A stretch of DNA of 64,000 bases. It comes from Paludibacteraceae bacterium (GTDB lineage: Bacteria > Bacteroidota > Bacteroidia > Bacteroidales > Paludibacteraceae). The stretch is from NCBI GenBank assembly GCA_017451525.1, contig JAFTOD010000001.1, positions 248,001-312,000 of the forward strand. Direction: 5' to 3'. The translations under genes were made by a program, and so were the position numbers. The notes beneath the pieces were generated by a model that saw only the letters and a list, made by a program, of their open reading frames with translations, had not been told where the DNA came from and did not search any database. Positions 26,370 to 34,615 of this stretch are shown here, piece by piece. How positions within the stretch are numbered: the first letter of the stretch is position 1; the number at the start of each line of letters is the position of its first letter.

Positions 26370-27116
26370 ATGATACAGCGATTTTTTTATAGCATAGGTG
26401 AGTATTGCTTGCTGATGGGCAAGGTGTTTCGTGTGCCTGATAAAGGGCGTATGTTCTGGCGTCAGATGAGCAAAGAGATGGGAAAGCAGGGATTGGAGTC
26501 GATACTAATCACGCTGATTGTGAGCGTGTTTATGGGCGCAATTATGACCTTGCAGACGAAGTTGAACACGGAGAATCCGCTGTTGCCAGCGTATTCGACG
26601 GGTTTGGTGACGCGTGACTGTATCTTGCTGGAGTTTTCGAGTACGATCTTGTGTTTGTTGCTTGCAGGTAAAGTGGGCAGTAATATGGCTTCGGAGATTG
26701 GTACGATGCGTATCACAGAGCAGATTGACGCCATGGAAATCATGGGTGTAAACTCGGCTAACTACCTGATATTGCCAAAGATAGTGGCATTTATGGTGAT
26801 GATGCCGCTGTTGGTGACACTGTCTATGTTCACGGGTTTGCTGGGTGGTTATGGCATTAGTGCGATTACGAACGTGCTGCCAGTATCGGAGTATCTGCTG
26901 GGTATTCAGTATGCGTTTATACCGTTTTATGTGTGGTATTCGTTTATCAAGACGATTATCTTTGCGTTTATCATCGCGAGTATGGCATCGTATTATGGGT
27001 ATTACGCGAGAGGTGGTGCGTTGGAAGTAGGTAAGGCAAGTACGAAAGCGGTGGTAAATAGTAGTATTGTAGTGCTGCTGATGGATGTGGTGCTGACAAA
27101 TTTGATGCTTAATTAA
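26370..27116 (+). CDS. mlaE: MlaE family lipid ABC transporter permease
   Basis: 248 aa, five to six membrane segments. Permease of the Mla-type phospholipid transport system in the inner membrane. The conserved family stretch is present: LAGKVGSNMASEIGTMRITEQIDAMEIMG is the coupling region, read in pieces GKVGSNMASEIGTMR and EQIDAMEIMGVNS, followed by YLILPKIVAFMVMMPLL. The ATPase gene follows after a 60-bp hairpin spacer. No MlaD-type substrate-binding protein gene is adjacent, which is unusual for this system. Confidence 0.93.
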   Translation: MIQRFFYSIGEYCLLMGKVFRVPDKGRMFWRQMSKEMGKQGLESILITLIVSVFMGAIMTLQTKLNTENPLLPAYSTGLVTRDCILLEFSSTILCLLLAGKVGSNMASEIGTMRITEQIDAMEIMGVNSANYLILPKIVAFMVMMPLLVTLSMFTGLLGGYGISAITNVLPVSEYLLGIQYAFIPFYVWYSFIKTIIFAFIIASMASYYGYYARGGALEVGKASTKAVVNSSIVVLLMDVVLTNLMLN

Positions 27117-27117
27117 A

Positions 27118-27160
27118 GGACGCCTCTTTGAGGCTATAGGACGCCGCAAGCGGCTAAAGG
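27118..27160 (+). repeat. Two 21-bp hairpin repeats between mlaE and mlaF
   Basis: GGACGCCTCTTTGAGGCTAT and GGACGCCGCAAGCGGCTAAA start at 27118 and 27139. Each folds into a 5-bp stem (GCCTC/GAGGC and GCCGC/GCGGC). The stems differ between units but stay paired; GGACGCC and GGCTA are constant. A TTAAAGG spacer follows. Confidence 0.75.
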
Positions 27161-27176
27161 TTAAAGGCGAGAGATT

Positions 27177-27953
27177 ATGATTCAGGTTAAGGATGTAGTG
27201 AAGAGCTTTGACGGGAATGTGGTGCTGAACCATGTTTCTGCAAACTTTGAAGACGGCAAAGTAAATATGATCATCGGTCAGTCGGGAAGCGGAAAGACTG
27301 TGCTGATGAAATCGATGATTGGACTGCACCAGATAGATGAAGGTGAGATAGTATTTGACACTCGCAATGGGCAACAAAACCTAGCGGGTATGACGGAGAA
27401 AGAGGTGCGAATGCTGCATAGAGAAGTGGGTATGCTGTTTCAAGGAGCGGCATTGTTTGATAGCATGACGGTACAGGAGAATGTGCTATTTCCACTGGAG
27501 ATGTTCTCGCAGATGGACAAGGAAGAGATGGTGGAGAGAGCACGATTCTGCTTGACACGTGTGAACATGCCAGAGAGAGCTTTTGGACTGATGCCGAGCG
27601 AGATTAGTGGTGGTATGCAAAAGCGTGTGGCGATTGCGAGAGCGATAGCGTTGAATCCACGGTATCTGTTCTGCGATGAACCCAACTCGGGACTGGACCC
27701 GAAGACCAGTTTGGTGATTGACCAACTGATACAAGACATCACGCAAGAGTATAATATTTGTACCATTGTGAATAGCCACGACATGAACTCAATTATGGAG
27801 ATTGGCGATAATATCGTGTTCCTGCGCAATGGTGTGAAAGAGTGGCAAGGTAGCAGGCACGAGATCTTCCATGCAGATAATGAGGCGTTGAATGACTTTG
27901 TATTTGCGAGCGAATTGTTTAAGAAAGTGAAGAGCGCTTCGCGCTCCGTTTAG
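27177..27953 (+). CDS. mlaF: MlaF family lipid ABC transporter ATPase
   Basis: 258 aa. ATPase partner of MlaE. Walker A GQSGSGKTVLMK, Q-loop MLFQGAALFDSMT, signature SGGMQKRVAIARAIA, Walker B YLFCDEPNSGLDP, and switch His in VNSHDMNSIMEI. The substitution of GGPSGSGKS-type by GQSGSGKT is within family range. The last codons (KSASRSV) and stop overlap a perfect hairpin GAGCGC-TTC-GCGCTC, so the natural C-terminus may have been replaced by spacer-derived sequence. Confidence 0.93.
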   Translation: MIQVKDVVKSFDGNVVLNHVSANFEDGKVNMIIGQSGSGKTVLMKSMIGLHQIDEGEIVFDTRNGQQNLAGMTEKEVRMLHREVGMLFQGAALFDSMTVQENVLFPLEMFSQMDKEEMVERARFCLTRVNMPERAFGLMPSEISGGMQKRVAIARAIALNPRYLFCDEPNSGLDPKTSLVIDQLIQDITQEYNICTIVNSHDMNSIMEIGDNIVFLRNGVKEWQGSRHEIFHADNEALNDFVFASELFKKVKSASRSV

Positions 27954-27987
27954 AGGACGCCCTTAGGGCTACAGTTTAGAGTTTAGA
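27932..27987 (+). repeat. Hairpin and 7-bp array after mlaF
   Basis: GAGCGC-TTC-GCGCTC at the end of mlaF, the stop codon inside CGTTTAGAGG, a GGACGCCCTTAGGGCTACAG hairpin element, then GTTTAGA twice (27974, 27981). The next gene starts 10 bp later. Confidence 0.65.
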
Positions 27988-27996
27988 GGCAAGAAT

Positions 27997-28287
27997 ATGA
28001 AACGACTATTATTGATATTGGCGATTGGTGGTGCATTGTGCGTTTGGGCGCAGCAAAAGCCAGCACGAGTGCCCGCATACAAGGGCGTGATAGAACGAGT
28101 ACAACCGAACGGCGACACCGTGTATGTGCGTTTGCATGGCGATGAACGCAAACATTGGATGACGCTAGAGGACGGCGTGACACTCGTGAAAGAAAACAAA
28201 AAAGGATATATCTGCTACGCAAAGAAAAAGAAAAACGGAAGGATTGTGGCGACATGCAGAAAAGTGAAACAATCGAAGCGATTGTAG
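27997..28287 (+). CDS. Secreted 96-aa protein resembling an M6 protease propeptide
   Basis: A signal peptide (MKRLLLILAIGGALCVWAQ) precedes about 75 residues that match only the N-terminal pro-region of the M6 protease encoded next door: both contain VPA..G.I...QP.G, then HGDE...WMT, G, L and GY/GFY in the same order. There is no catalytic domain. The C-terminus is strongly basic (KKKKNGRIVATCRKVKQSKRL is 21 residues; key residues are the Lys/Arg cluster). It may be a stand-alone inhibitor or chaperone of the protease, or a remnant of a duplicated protease gene. It lies in the mlaEF transcription unit. Confidence 0.7.
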   Translation: MKRLLLILAIGGALCVWAQQKPARVPAYKGVIERVQPNGDTVYVRLHGDERKHWMTLEDGVTLVKENKKGYICYAKKKKNGRIVATCRKVKQSKRL

Positions 28288-28325
28288 TTTAGAGGACGGC
28301 GCTAGACGCCTACAGTTTAGAGTTT
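28287..28325 (+). repeat. Hairpin element and 7-bp repeat before the M6 protease
   Basis: GTTTAGA, then GGACGGCGCTAGACGCCTACAG (stem GGCG/CGCC), then GTTTAGA-GTTTAAA. The layout is the same as at 27947-27987 but the stem sequence is different. Confidence 0.7.
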
Positions 28326-28340
28326 AAAGAAAAGATAAAT

Positions 28341-29972
28341 ATGAAAAAGATAGGATTATTGATCGTATTTAGTGCATTGGTGTGCTCTGCTTGGGCAGTA
28401 CCTGCACGCAGAGGTGGTATAGTAAAAACACAACCCGATGGCAGTCAAATCATTGTGTATCAACATGGTGATGAACATTTTCGTTGGATGACCAATGCGA
28501 AAGGCGAGTGGCTAAAAGTGGATGAAAATGGGTTTTACCAAGTGACGGAAGCATTGAGTGCAGAAGAGATAAGAACCAAACAGATGGCAGCACCTAGCCG
28601 TGTGGCACAAGCGCAAAAAGTGGCTACTCCGCTGAACATAGCTCCTCGCGGATTGGTGATATTGGTAAATTTTACCGATGTGGCTTTTACGACGGATAAG
28701 GCAGAAATGGATAGTATGCTGATTGGCAAGAACTATACAAGAGATTATTCGTATAACTACGGAGGTAGAAAGTATTTTGTAACATCAGAGGGCTCTGCTT
28801 GGAAATATTTTTATGACTCGTCCGATGGACAGTATAGTCCACAATTTGATATGGTAGGTCCAGTGACGGTGAGCAGAGAAATGTCATATTATGGAAAAAA
28901 CGTCAATAGTTTCGATGCTAATCCATGGATAATGGTAAAAGAAGCATGTCAATTGGTGGACGATAGTATTGACTTTACAAAATATGACAACAACAATGAT
29001 GGTTATGTGGATTTTGTGTATGTGATTTATGCAGGATACGGCGAAGCCGATGGTGGAGATAAGAACACTATTTGGCCTCACTCGTATTGGTTGATGGAAG
29101 CAGGAGTTAATTGCAAAGTAGATGGCAAGTATGTGGATTTGTATGCCTGTGGCAATGAATTAGATTACCATTCTAAACAACATACTGGTATCGGGACTTT
29201 TTGCCATGAATTTAGCCATGTATTAGGATTGCCCGATTTGTACGAAACTACAGGCAATGGGACACACAAGACACTTGGATCATGGTCGATATTGGATTAT
29301 GGACCATACAATAATGACGGCAATACTCCACCAGCCTACTCGGCATATGAACGATTTATGATGGGATGGCTTATCCCAAGATTGATTGTAGTTCCTGAAA
29401 ACATTGAATTAGAAGAGTTGCAGGAAAGCAATAGTGCATTATTGATTTCAACAACAGATGAACATAATCTGATTGGTAACGACCCCAAACCAACCACATT
29501 CTATATGCTTGAAAACCGTCAACAGAAGGAATGGGATGAGTATTTACCTGGACATGGATTGATGTTGACAAAAGTGCAGTATAGTTCAAAAAAATGGTCA
29601 GAAAATACGGTCAATAATACCGCAAGCAGAATGGGTGTGGATTTGATTGAAGCGGATGGAAAAGAGCCTGATTATTATAGCAATGGTTACGATGGCAAGG
29701 AGAGCGATCTATTCCCAGCAGGCGCAAAGGAATATACAAAAATAGAGGATCACGCTATTGAAAACATCACAGAAAAAGATGGGATGATATCCTTCAGTTA
29801 TCGAGGGGGAGGGGATAACACTGCTACAGAATCGGCAGTAACTATAGATAATCATATTGTTGCCATCTACAATATCTTGGGGCAAAAGCAACCAAGTACC
29901 GATTTAAAAACCTTACCTCGTGGTACTTATGTAGTTGTAACCGCCAATGGCAATCACAAAATTGTACGTTGA
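28341..29972 (+). CDS. Secreted M6 family metalloprotease
   Basis: 543 aa. Signal peptide ending around CSAWAVPA, an N-terminal pro-region (residues 20-75), then the M6 catalytic domain (about 95-430). The zinc-binding HExxH is in FCHEFSHVLGLPDLY (about residues 292-306). The C-terminal 45 residues (IVAIYNILGQKQ, then LPRGTYVVV) are a type IX-like sorting domain, so the protein is probably exported to the surface or secreted. Relatives include immune inhibitor A and gut Bacteroidota proteases. Substrate unknown. xth starts one base after its stop codon. Confidence 0.9.
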   Translation: MKKIGLLIVFSALVCSAWAVPARRGGIVKTQPDGSQIIVYQHGDEHFRWMTNAKGEWLKVDENGFYQVTEALSAEEIRTKQMAAPSRVAQAQKVATPLNIAPRGLVILVNFTDVAFTTDKAEMDSMLIGKNYTRDYSYNYGGRKYFVTSEGSAWKYFYDSSDGQYSPQFDMVGPVTVSREMSYYGKNVNSFDANPWIMVKEACQLVDDSIDFTKYDNNNDGYVDFVYVIYAGYGEADGGDKNTIWPHSYWLMEAGVNCKVDGKYVDLYACGNELDYHSKQHTGIGTFCHEFSHVLGLPDLYETTGNGTHKTLGSWSILDYGPYNNDGNTPPAYSAYERFMMGWLIPRLIVVPENIELEELQESNSALLISTTDEHNLIGNDPKPTTFYMLENRQQKEWDEYLPGHGLMLTKVQYSSKKWSENTVNNTASRMGVDLIEADGKEPDYYSNGYDGKESDLFPAGAKEYTKIEDHAIENITEKDGMISFSYRGGGDNTATESAVTIDNHIVAIYNILGQKQPSTDLKTLPRGTYVVVTANGNHKIVR

Positions 29973-29973
29973 T

Positions 29974-30738
29974 ATGAAAATCGTATCATATAACTTGAAC
30001 GGCATTCGTAGTGCCATCAGCAAAGGTTTGTTCGATTGGTTAATGGAGGAACAACCTGACGTATTCTGCATACAAGAGAGCAAAGCGCAGCCCGATCAAA
30101 TCGACGTAATGACTATGCAAGAGTTGGGGTATAAGAGTTATATCCACTCGGCAGAAAAGAAAGGTTATTCGGGTGTAGCTATCTTCACGCGTATTCAGCC
30201 CGACCGCGTAGTGGTGGGAATGGGTAATCCAAAATATGACTGCCAAGGACGTGTGATTCGTGCCGACTACGGCGATGTGACCGTAATTTGCGTATATATC
30301 CCATCGGGGGAAGCAGAAGGCCCAAAATATGAATATAAGATGGAGTTTCTAGAGGATTTTTTGGTGTGGACTAATGAATTGCGCAAAGAACGTCCAAATA
30401 TCGTGGTGTGCGGCGACTATAACATCGCGCACAAGCCGATAGATATCAATCATCCAGAGAGGCAAGTGGGAGTAAGTGGATTCCTACCTGAAGAGCGCGC
30501 ATGGCTAGATAGATGGGAAGCGAGCGGCATGGTGGACACCTTCCGTATGTTTGACAAGAGCGGAGAGAAGTATAGTTGGTGGAGTTTTCGCGCTAATTCC
30601 AGGGCAAGGAATGTAGGATGGCGTATTGATTATCATTGGGTAAGCGCACCATTGCAAGCGCGCGTGAGCGATGCAAAGATATTACCAGAAGTAGTGCATT
30701 CAGACCATTGCCCTGTTAGTTTAGAGTTGAGTGTTTAG
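29974..30738 (+). CDS. xth: Exodeoxyribonuclease III family AP endonuclease
   Basis: 254 aa from the ATG at 29974 ([14 protein letters not shown]); the longest frame begins inside the protease gene. Repairs abasic sites and 3'-blocked ends. Motifs: [16 protein letters not shown] (catalytic Glu), [12 protein letters not shown] (Asp/Asn), WRIDYHWVS and [11 protein letters not shown] (catalytic His). It belongs to the Xth/ExoA subgroup. The last residues (SLELSV) and the stop codon lie inside a 7-bp tandem array. Confidence 0.95.
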   Translation: MKIVSYNLNGIRSAISKGLFDWLMEEQPDVFCIQESKAQPDQIDVMTMQELGYKSYIHSAEKKGYSGVAIFTRIQPDRVVVGMGNPKYDCQGRVIRADYGDVTVICVYIPSGEAEGPKYEYKMEFLEDFLVWTNELRKERPNIVVCGDYNIAHKPIDINHPERQVGVSGFLPEERAWLDRWEASGMVDTFRMFDKSGEKYSWWSFRANSRARNVGWRIDYHWVSAPLQARVSDAKILPEVVHSDHCPVSLELSV

Positions 30739-30746
30739 TGTTAAGA
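30719..30746. repeat. 7-bp tandem array over the xth stop codon
   Basis: GTTTAGA, GTTGAGT, GTTTAGT, GTTAAGA start at 30719, 30726, 30733 and 30740. The xth stop (30736-30738) is within the third unit; the lptB start is 4 bp after the array. Confidence 0.75.
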
Positions 30747-30749
30747 GAA

Positions 30750-31496
30750 ATGGATAAACTGAGAACAGAACATTTGTATAAGAAGTACGGCAAGCGTACT
30801 GTGGTGAACGATGTGAGTATCTACCTTGAGCAAGGGGAGATTGTGGGCTTGTTGGGTCCTAATGGTGCTGGTAAAACGACCACCTTTTACATGACCACAG
30901 GATTGGTTACTGCCAATAATGGAAAGATATTCCTCAATGATTTGGATATTACAAGTATGCCTATGTACCAGCGTGCAAAGTTGGGTATTGGCTATTTGCC
31001 ACAAGAGGCGAGCGTTTTCCGCAAAATGAGTGTAGAAGACAACATCTTGTCGGTATTGGAAATGACCAACTTCACGAAAGAATATCAAAAGGAAAAGTTG
31101 GAGCAACTCATCAAGGAGTTCAATTTAGGACATGTACGCAAGAACTTAGGCGATCGTTTGTCAGGTGGTGAGCGTCGTCGTACAGAGATTGCACGTTGCT
31201 TGGCAATTGAACCAAAATTTGTGATGTTGGACGAACCTTTTGCAGGAGTAGACCCAATTGCTGTACAAGAGATACAAGACGTGGTATGGCGACTGAAAGA
31301 TAAGAATATTGGTATCTTGATTACTGACCACAACGTGGATGAGACACTAATGATTACTGATCGTGCGTATCTGCTGTTTGAAGGAAAAATTCTTTTCCAC
31401 GGGACGCCAGAAGAGTTAGCTGCGAATCCAATCGTACGAAAGAATTACCTCGGTCGTGATTTTGAATTGAAAAAGAAGAGTCGCCTTGAAGAGTAA
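30750..31496 (+). CDS. lptB: LPS export ABC transporter ATPase LptB
   Basis: 248 aa from the ATG at 30750 ([14 protein letters not shown]); a GTG twelve bases earlier lies in the array and overlaps the xth stop. ATPase of the LptB2FG complex that extracts LPS from the inner membrane. Walker [11 protein letters not shown], the LptB-typical [11 protein letters not shown]-like Q-loop ([19 protein letters not shown]), the diagnostic signature [16 protein letters not shown], Walker [14 protein letters not shown] and switch ITDHNV. It heads the envelope-glycan block. Confidence 0.95.
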   Translation: MDKLRTEHLYKKYGKRTVVNDVSIYLEQGEIVGLLGPNGAGKTTTFYMTTGLVTANNGKIFLNDLDITSMPMYQRAKLGIGYLPQEASVFRKMSVEDNILSVLEMTNFTKEYQKEKLEQLIKEFNLGHVRKNLGDRLSGGERRRTEIARCLAIEPKFVMLDEPFAGVDPIAVQEIQDVVWRLKDKNIGILITDHNVDETLMITDRAYLLFEGKILFHGTPEELAANPIVRKNYLGRDFELKKKSRLEE

Positions 31497-32463
31497 ATGG
31501 TATTACATAGTATTGATTATTCTTTCGGTTGTATCTTGCCAAAAAGATGTTACACTAGTTCCCATTAATATAGAGGAGTGTATGTCTATGCCTACACCTA
31601 CAGCATCGGGCACTTGGTTTGCATACGATAATAAAATTTACTTGTTAGGTGGGCGTACAGCAGATGGAAAATATAGTAAAGAATATTGGCAGTATACCCC
31701 AAGCACAGATCAATGGCAGTCACTAGGAGAGATGCCAATAAAAGCAAGAGTATCTGCAAGTGCATGCATAGTAGGAGATTGTGCATACATAGGTCTTGGA
31801 TATTCGGGACCTATCCATCGTGACAACACATATCTTCGCGATTTTTGGGAATTGAATCTGATTACAAACGAATGGACACGCTTAGCAGATTTCCCTGCGA
31901 ATACAACGGTCAAAAATTGCCTTTTCGCCACCAACGATCATATCTATGCGACATACGGATTCTATCGCCAATTCACGCAAGATATATATCAATATAGCAT
32001 TCCAGACAACGAATGGAAAAAGTTAGACATCGAAGTGTCAAGGCAAATTCCACGCGCAATGGATGTAGTAGGCGCTACTTGTCAAGGTAGACATTTCTTA
32101 GGAACAGGTTTCAATCATGGAAGTTTACGTTTTTGGGCAGAATGGATTCCTGAAAAACAACAACTGGTTCGATGCAAGGATATTTTAGGCACAGGACGTA
32201 ATGCTGCAGCATGTTGTGCCACAGATGAATACATATACTTGGCTGGAGGACGACACTATGGAGACACCCTCACTACAGGATTTTTTTATAGTAGTATCCA
32301 GCGTTATGACCCCTCTACGAATCAATGGGAATACATTGGCAATATGCCTTACGAAGCAGAAAATATGGTGGCAATTGGTATAAAAAAACAGTTATTCATC
32401 GGTTTGGGTGAAACTCGAGATGGTGTGATACAAGATAAATGGTACAAAATTGAAGAGCAATAA
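31486..32463 (+). CDS. Kelch-repeat lipoprotein
   Basis: 325 aa. The start is a TTG at 31486 that overlaps the end of lptB by 11 nt; the signal [14 protein letters not shown] ends in a lipobox Cys at about residue 19. Five to six kelch-type blades follow ([48 protein letters not shown]), which should form a beta-propeller at the membrane surface. No catalytic residues can be assigned; propellers of this type bind glycans or proteins. The next gene begins the same way, with an overlapping TTG. Confidence 0.8.
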   Translation: MKSKWYYIVLIILSVVSCQKDVTLVPINIEECMSMPTPTASGTWFAYDNKIYLLGGRTADGKYSKEYWQYTPSTDQWQSLGEMPIKARVSASACIVGDCAYIGLGYSGPIHRDNTYLRDFWELNLITNEWTRLADFPANTTVKNCLFATNDHIYATYGFYRQFTQDIYQYSIPDNEWKKLDIEVSRQIPRAMDVVGATCQGRHFLGTGFNHGSLRFWAEWIPEKQQLVRCKDILGTGRNAAACCATDEYIYLAGGRHYGDTLTTGFFYSSIQRYDPSTNQWEYIGNMPYEAENMVAIGIKKQLFIGLGETRDGVIQDKWYKIEEQ

Positions 32464-33859
32464 ACTATACATAGTAGTATCGTTTTGCATATGGGTAAGC
32501 AGTTTATCCGCACAACAATGGAATTGGTGGCCGTTAACCATAAAAGACACAACACATTGTGCAGATACGATACAATATCAAGCTTATGTTGATGCGCTAG
32601 CATCATCAGGAACAGAGTCGCCATTCCTATTACGAGCTAACCAACAGAATAACATATCCCGTGCTCCCTACGGTGGCAATATTAGTGCAGGTATATTCAA
32701 AGAGGCGACAAGTCCGACACGTTGGTGGGATTATGACTTTGGTATACAACTAACTGGGCGCTTTGGTTCAAATGACATAACAGGATATTTTGAACAATTA
32801 TATGCACATACTCGCCTATATGTAGTAGACATTACAGCAGGTATTTGTCCTATAGTGTATGGTTCACAATCCCCCAAACTGAGTATGGGAGGATTATTAT
32901 TTTCAGGTAATGCCCACCCTATTCCTCGCATCACATTGGGAATAGATGACTATATCGCTTTTCCAGGATTATTTGGATATGTAGAAATCAAAGGTGGATT
33001 AACATATGGTTGGCTAGATGATCCTAGCATAGTACAGCACACGAAATTGCAACACAAATTTGCAGGAATACGTCTTGGTGGTAAATTACCTGTTACCATA
33101 GCTTATGAAATGCATCATGCTGCCCAATGGGGAGGATACAAAGATACTATAGATTATGGGAATTCCTTCTCTGACTTTTATAATGTATTTTTCTTTCGAT
33201 CAGGTGGTATTACTTTGAGCGACCAATTGAATGCGCAAGGTAATCATATTGGATTTCAAGAACTGGCGCTCACATACAAGCGAAACAATTGGCAAGCAAG
33301 AGTGTATTGGCAAACGTTGTTTGAAGATATGAGTGCAGCTTTCATTGGTTTTGGCATGAATGTGGCCGATGGGTTATGGGGATTGAATATTCAACAAACG
33401 CAATGGCCCTTTATCAATGAGTTTACATACGAATTTCTAAACACTACTAGTCAATCAGGTCCTATTCACGATAAGGACGGATTGGTTTTTGCAGGGAGGG
33501 ATTCATACTATACCAACTCAGCATATCCTCAAGGTTGGACTTATTTCTCTAACATCATCGGCAATCCATATCTTCAAACTAACAACAACCGCGTGCGCGC
33601 TCATTTTGTAGGAATCGGTGGAAACATTCACGGATATCAGTATCGTCTCATAGCATCTCATGTCGACAATTATGGAACTTATAAGCAACCACTTATGAGT
33701 AACAATACATCCTTCCTACTCGAAATCAATCGACATTTTAAAAAGCTTTGGGGCATGGATTTCAGCATAGCGTTATCTGGAGACTTTGGTACACAGTATG
33801 GAAATTCCTTTGGCGCATATCTCCGAATAGCGAAAAAGGGATTAATCACTACATATTGA
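32450..33859 (+). CDS. Capsule assembly Wzi-like outer-membrane beta-barrel
   Basis: 469 aa with a signal peptide (to about SSLSAQ). The order NAHPIPRITLGIDDY, VEIKGGLTYGWLDDP, FAGIRLGGKLPVTIAYEMHH, AQWGG matches Bacteroidota members of the capsule-assembly Wzi family as I know them; the protein is rich in alternating aromatic strands. E. coli Wzi is an outer-membrane lectin that anchors capsule. The start is a TTG overlapping the kelch gene by 14 nt. Together with the following glycosyltransferases it suggests surface polysaccharide assembly. Confidence 0.75.
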   Translation: MKSNKLYIVVSFCIWVSSLSAQQWNWWPLTIKDTTHCADTIQYQAYVDALASSGTESPFLLRANQQNNISRAPYGGNISAGIFKEATSPTRWWDYDFGIQLTGRFGSNDITGYFEQLYAHTRLYVVDITAGICPIVYGSQSPKLSMGGLLFSGNAHPIPRITLGIDDYIAFPGLFGYVEIKGGLTYGWLDDPSIVQHTKLQHKFAGIRLGGKLPVTIAYEMHHAAQWGGYKDTIDYGNSFSDFYNVFFFRSGGITLSDQLNAQGNHIGFQELALTYKRNNWQARVYWQTLFEDMSAAFIGFGMNVADGLWGLNIQQTQWPFINEFTYEFLNTTSQSGPIHDKDGLVFAGRDSYYTNSAYPQGWTYFSNIIGNPYLQTNNNRVRAHFVGIGGNIHGYQYRLIASHVDNYGTYKQPLMSNNTSFLLEINRHFKKLWGMDFSIALSGDFGTQYGNSFGAYLRIAKKGLITTY

Positions 33860-33860
33860 A

Positions 33861-33894
33861 AAGCTATACAAAAGATATACTAAAGGTATACAAA
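33861..33894. repeat. 11-bp tandem array, three units
   Basis: TATAC recurs at 33865, 33876 and 33887 in AGCTATACAAA, AGATATACTAA, AGGTATACAAA. It fills the whole spacer between the Wzi-like gene and the GT2 gene. Confidence 0.75.
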
Positions 33895-33895
33895 C

Positions 33896-34615
33896 ATGAA
33901 AGATCATCAACTACATATCATCATGCCCGTGAAAGACTCTATCGAAATGGCCGAAAGAGCCATTCGCGCTATTATCGATAGTGGGCATATGCTTTATGTA
34001 TATGATGACTATTCGCTGAGCGAAAATGCCCAACGACTGGACGAGCTGGCTAAAGAATTGGGCATTAAAGTGATACATTTATCGGATATAACCAATCATC
34101 CTTCACCTAATTACCGATTGGTACTACAGTTGGCACAAAAACAAGTGTTGTCAGAACACAAGCACTTAGTTATAGTAGAAAGTGATGTAATTATCCAAGG
34201 TAATACCTTATCTCGCATGCTATCAGAAGTGCAAGAAGGTGTTGGTATGGTGGCTGCAGTGACGGTAGATGAAAGTGGAGTCTATAATTTCCCCTACCAC
34301 TATTTGCATCGTTTACGTTATCGATTATATCGTAAACAGACTATAGCAACCAAGAAACGCTTCTCTTTCTGCTGTACCTTACTCACCAATGAGCTACTAC
34401 AAAATGCTGATTTTCAACTGCTTGACCCAACAAAGAATTGGTTTGATGTCACCATCTCACATTGGTCATTACGTCTTGGTTTGCGCAATTTGCTGATGTT
34501 AAATAATCCCGTTGTGCATTTCCCACATGCTTCGCGTCCGTGGAAGCGACTAAAATATACTCATCCTCTATGCTATTATTGGCGTAAATTTACGCAACAA
34601 TTGGACAAGATATGA
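33896..34615 (+). CDS. Family 2-type glycosyltransferase
   Basis: 239 aa, GT-A fold. Begins LHIIMPVKDSIEMAERAI, with the sugar-nucleotide-binding YDDYSLSENA (residue about 36) and the metal-binding VIVESDVII in place of the usual DxD. No membrane segment. It is likely to add a sugar in LPS or capsule synthesis at the cytoplasmic face; donor and acceptor are not predictable. Its end overlaps the next glycosyltransferase by 4 nt. Confidence 0.8.
   Translation: MKDHQLHIIMPVKDSIEMAERAIRAIIDSGHMLYVYDDYSLSENAQRLDELAKELGIKVIHLSDITNHPSPNYRLVLQLAQKQVLSEHKHLVIVESDVIIQGNTLSRMLSEVQEGVGMVAAVTVDESGVYNFPYHYLHRLRYRLYRKQTIATKKRFSFCCTLLTNELLQNADFQLLDPTKNWFDVTISHWSLRLGLRNLLMLNNPVVHFPHASRPWKRLKYTHPLCYYWRKFTQQLDKI

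Noticed and set aside
26505-27377. 290-codon minus-strand frame over mlaE/mlaF
   Set aside because: Histidine/arginine/glutamine-rich shadow translation of two well-supported genes.
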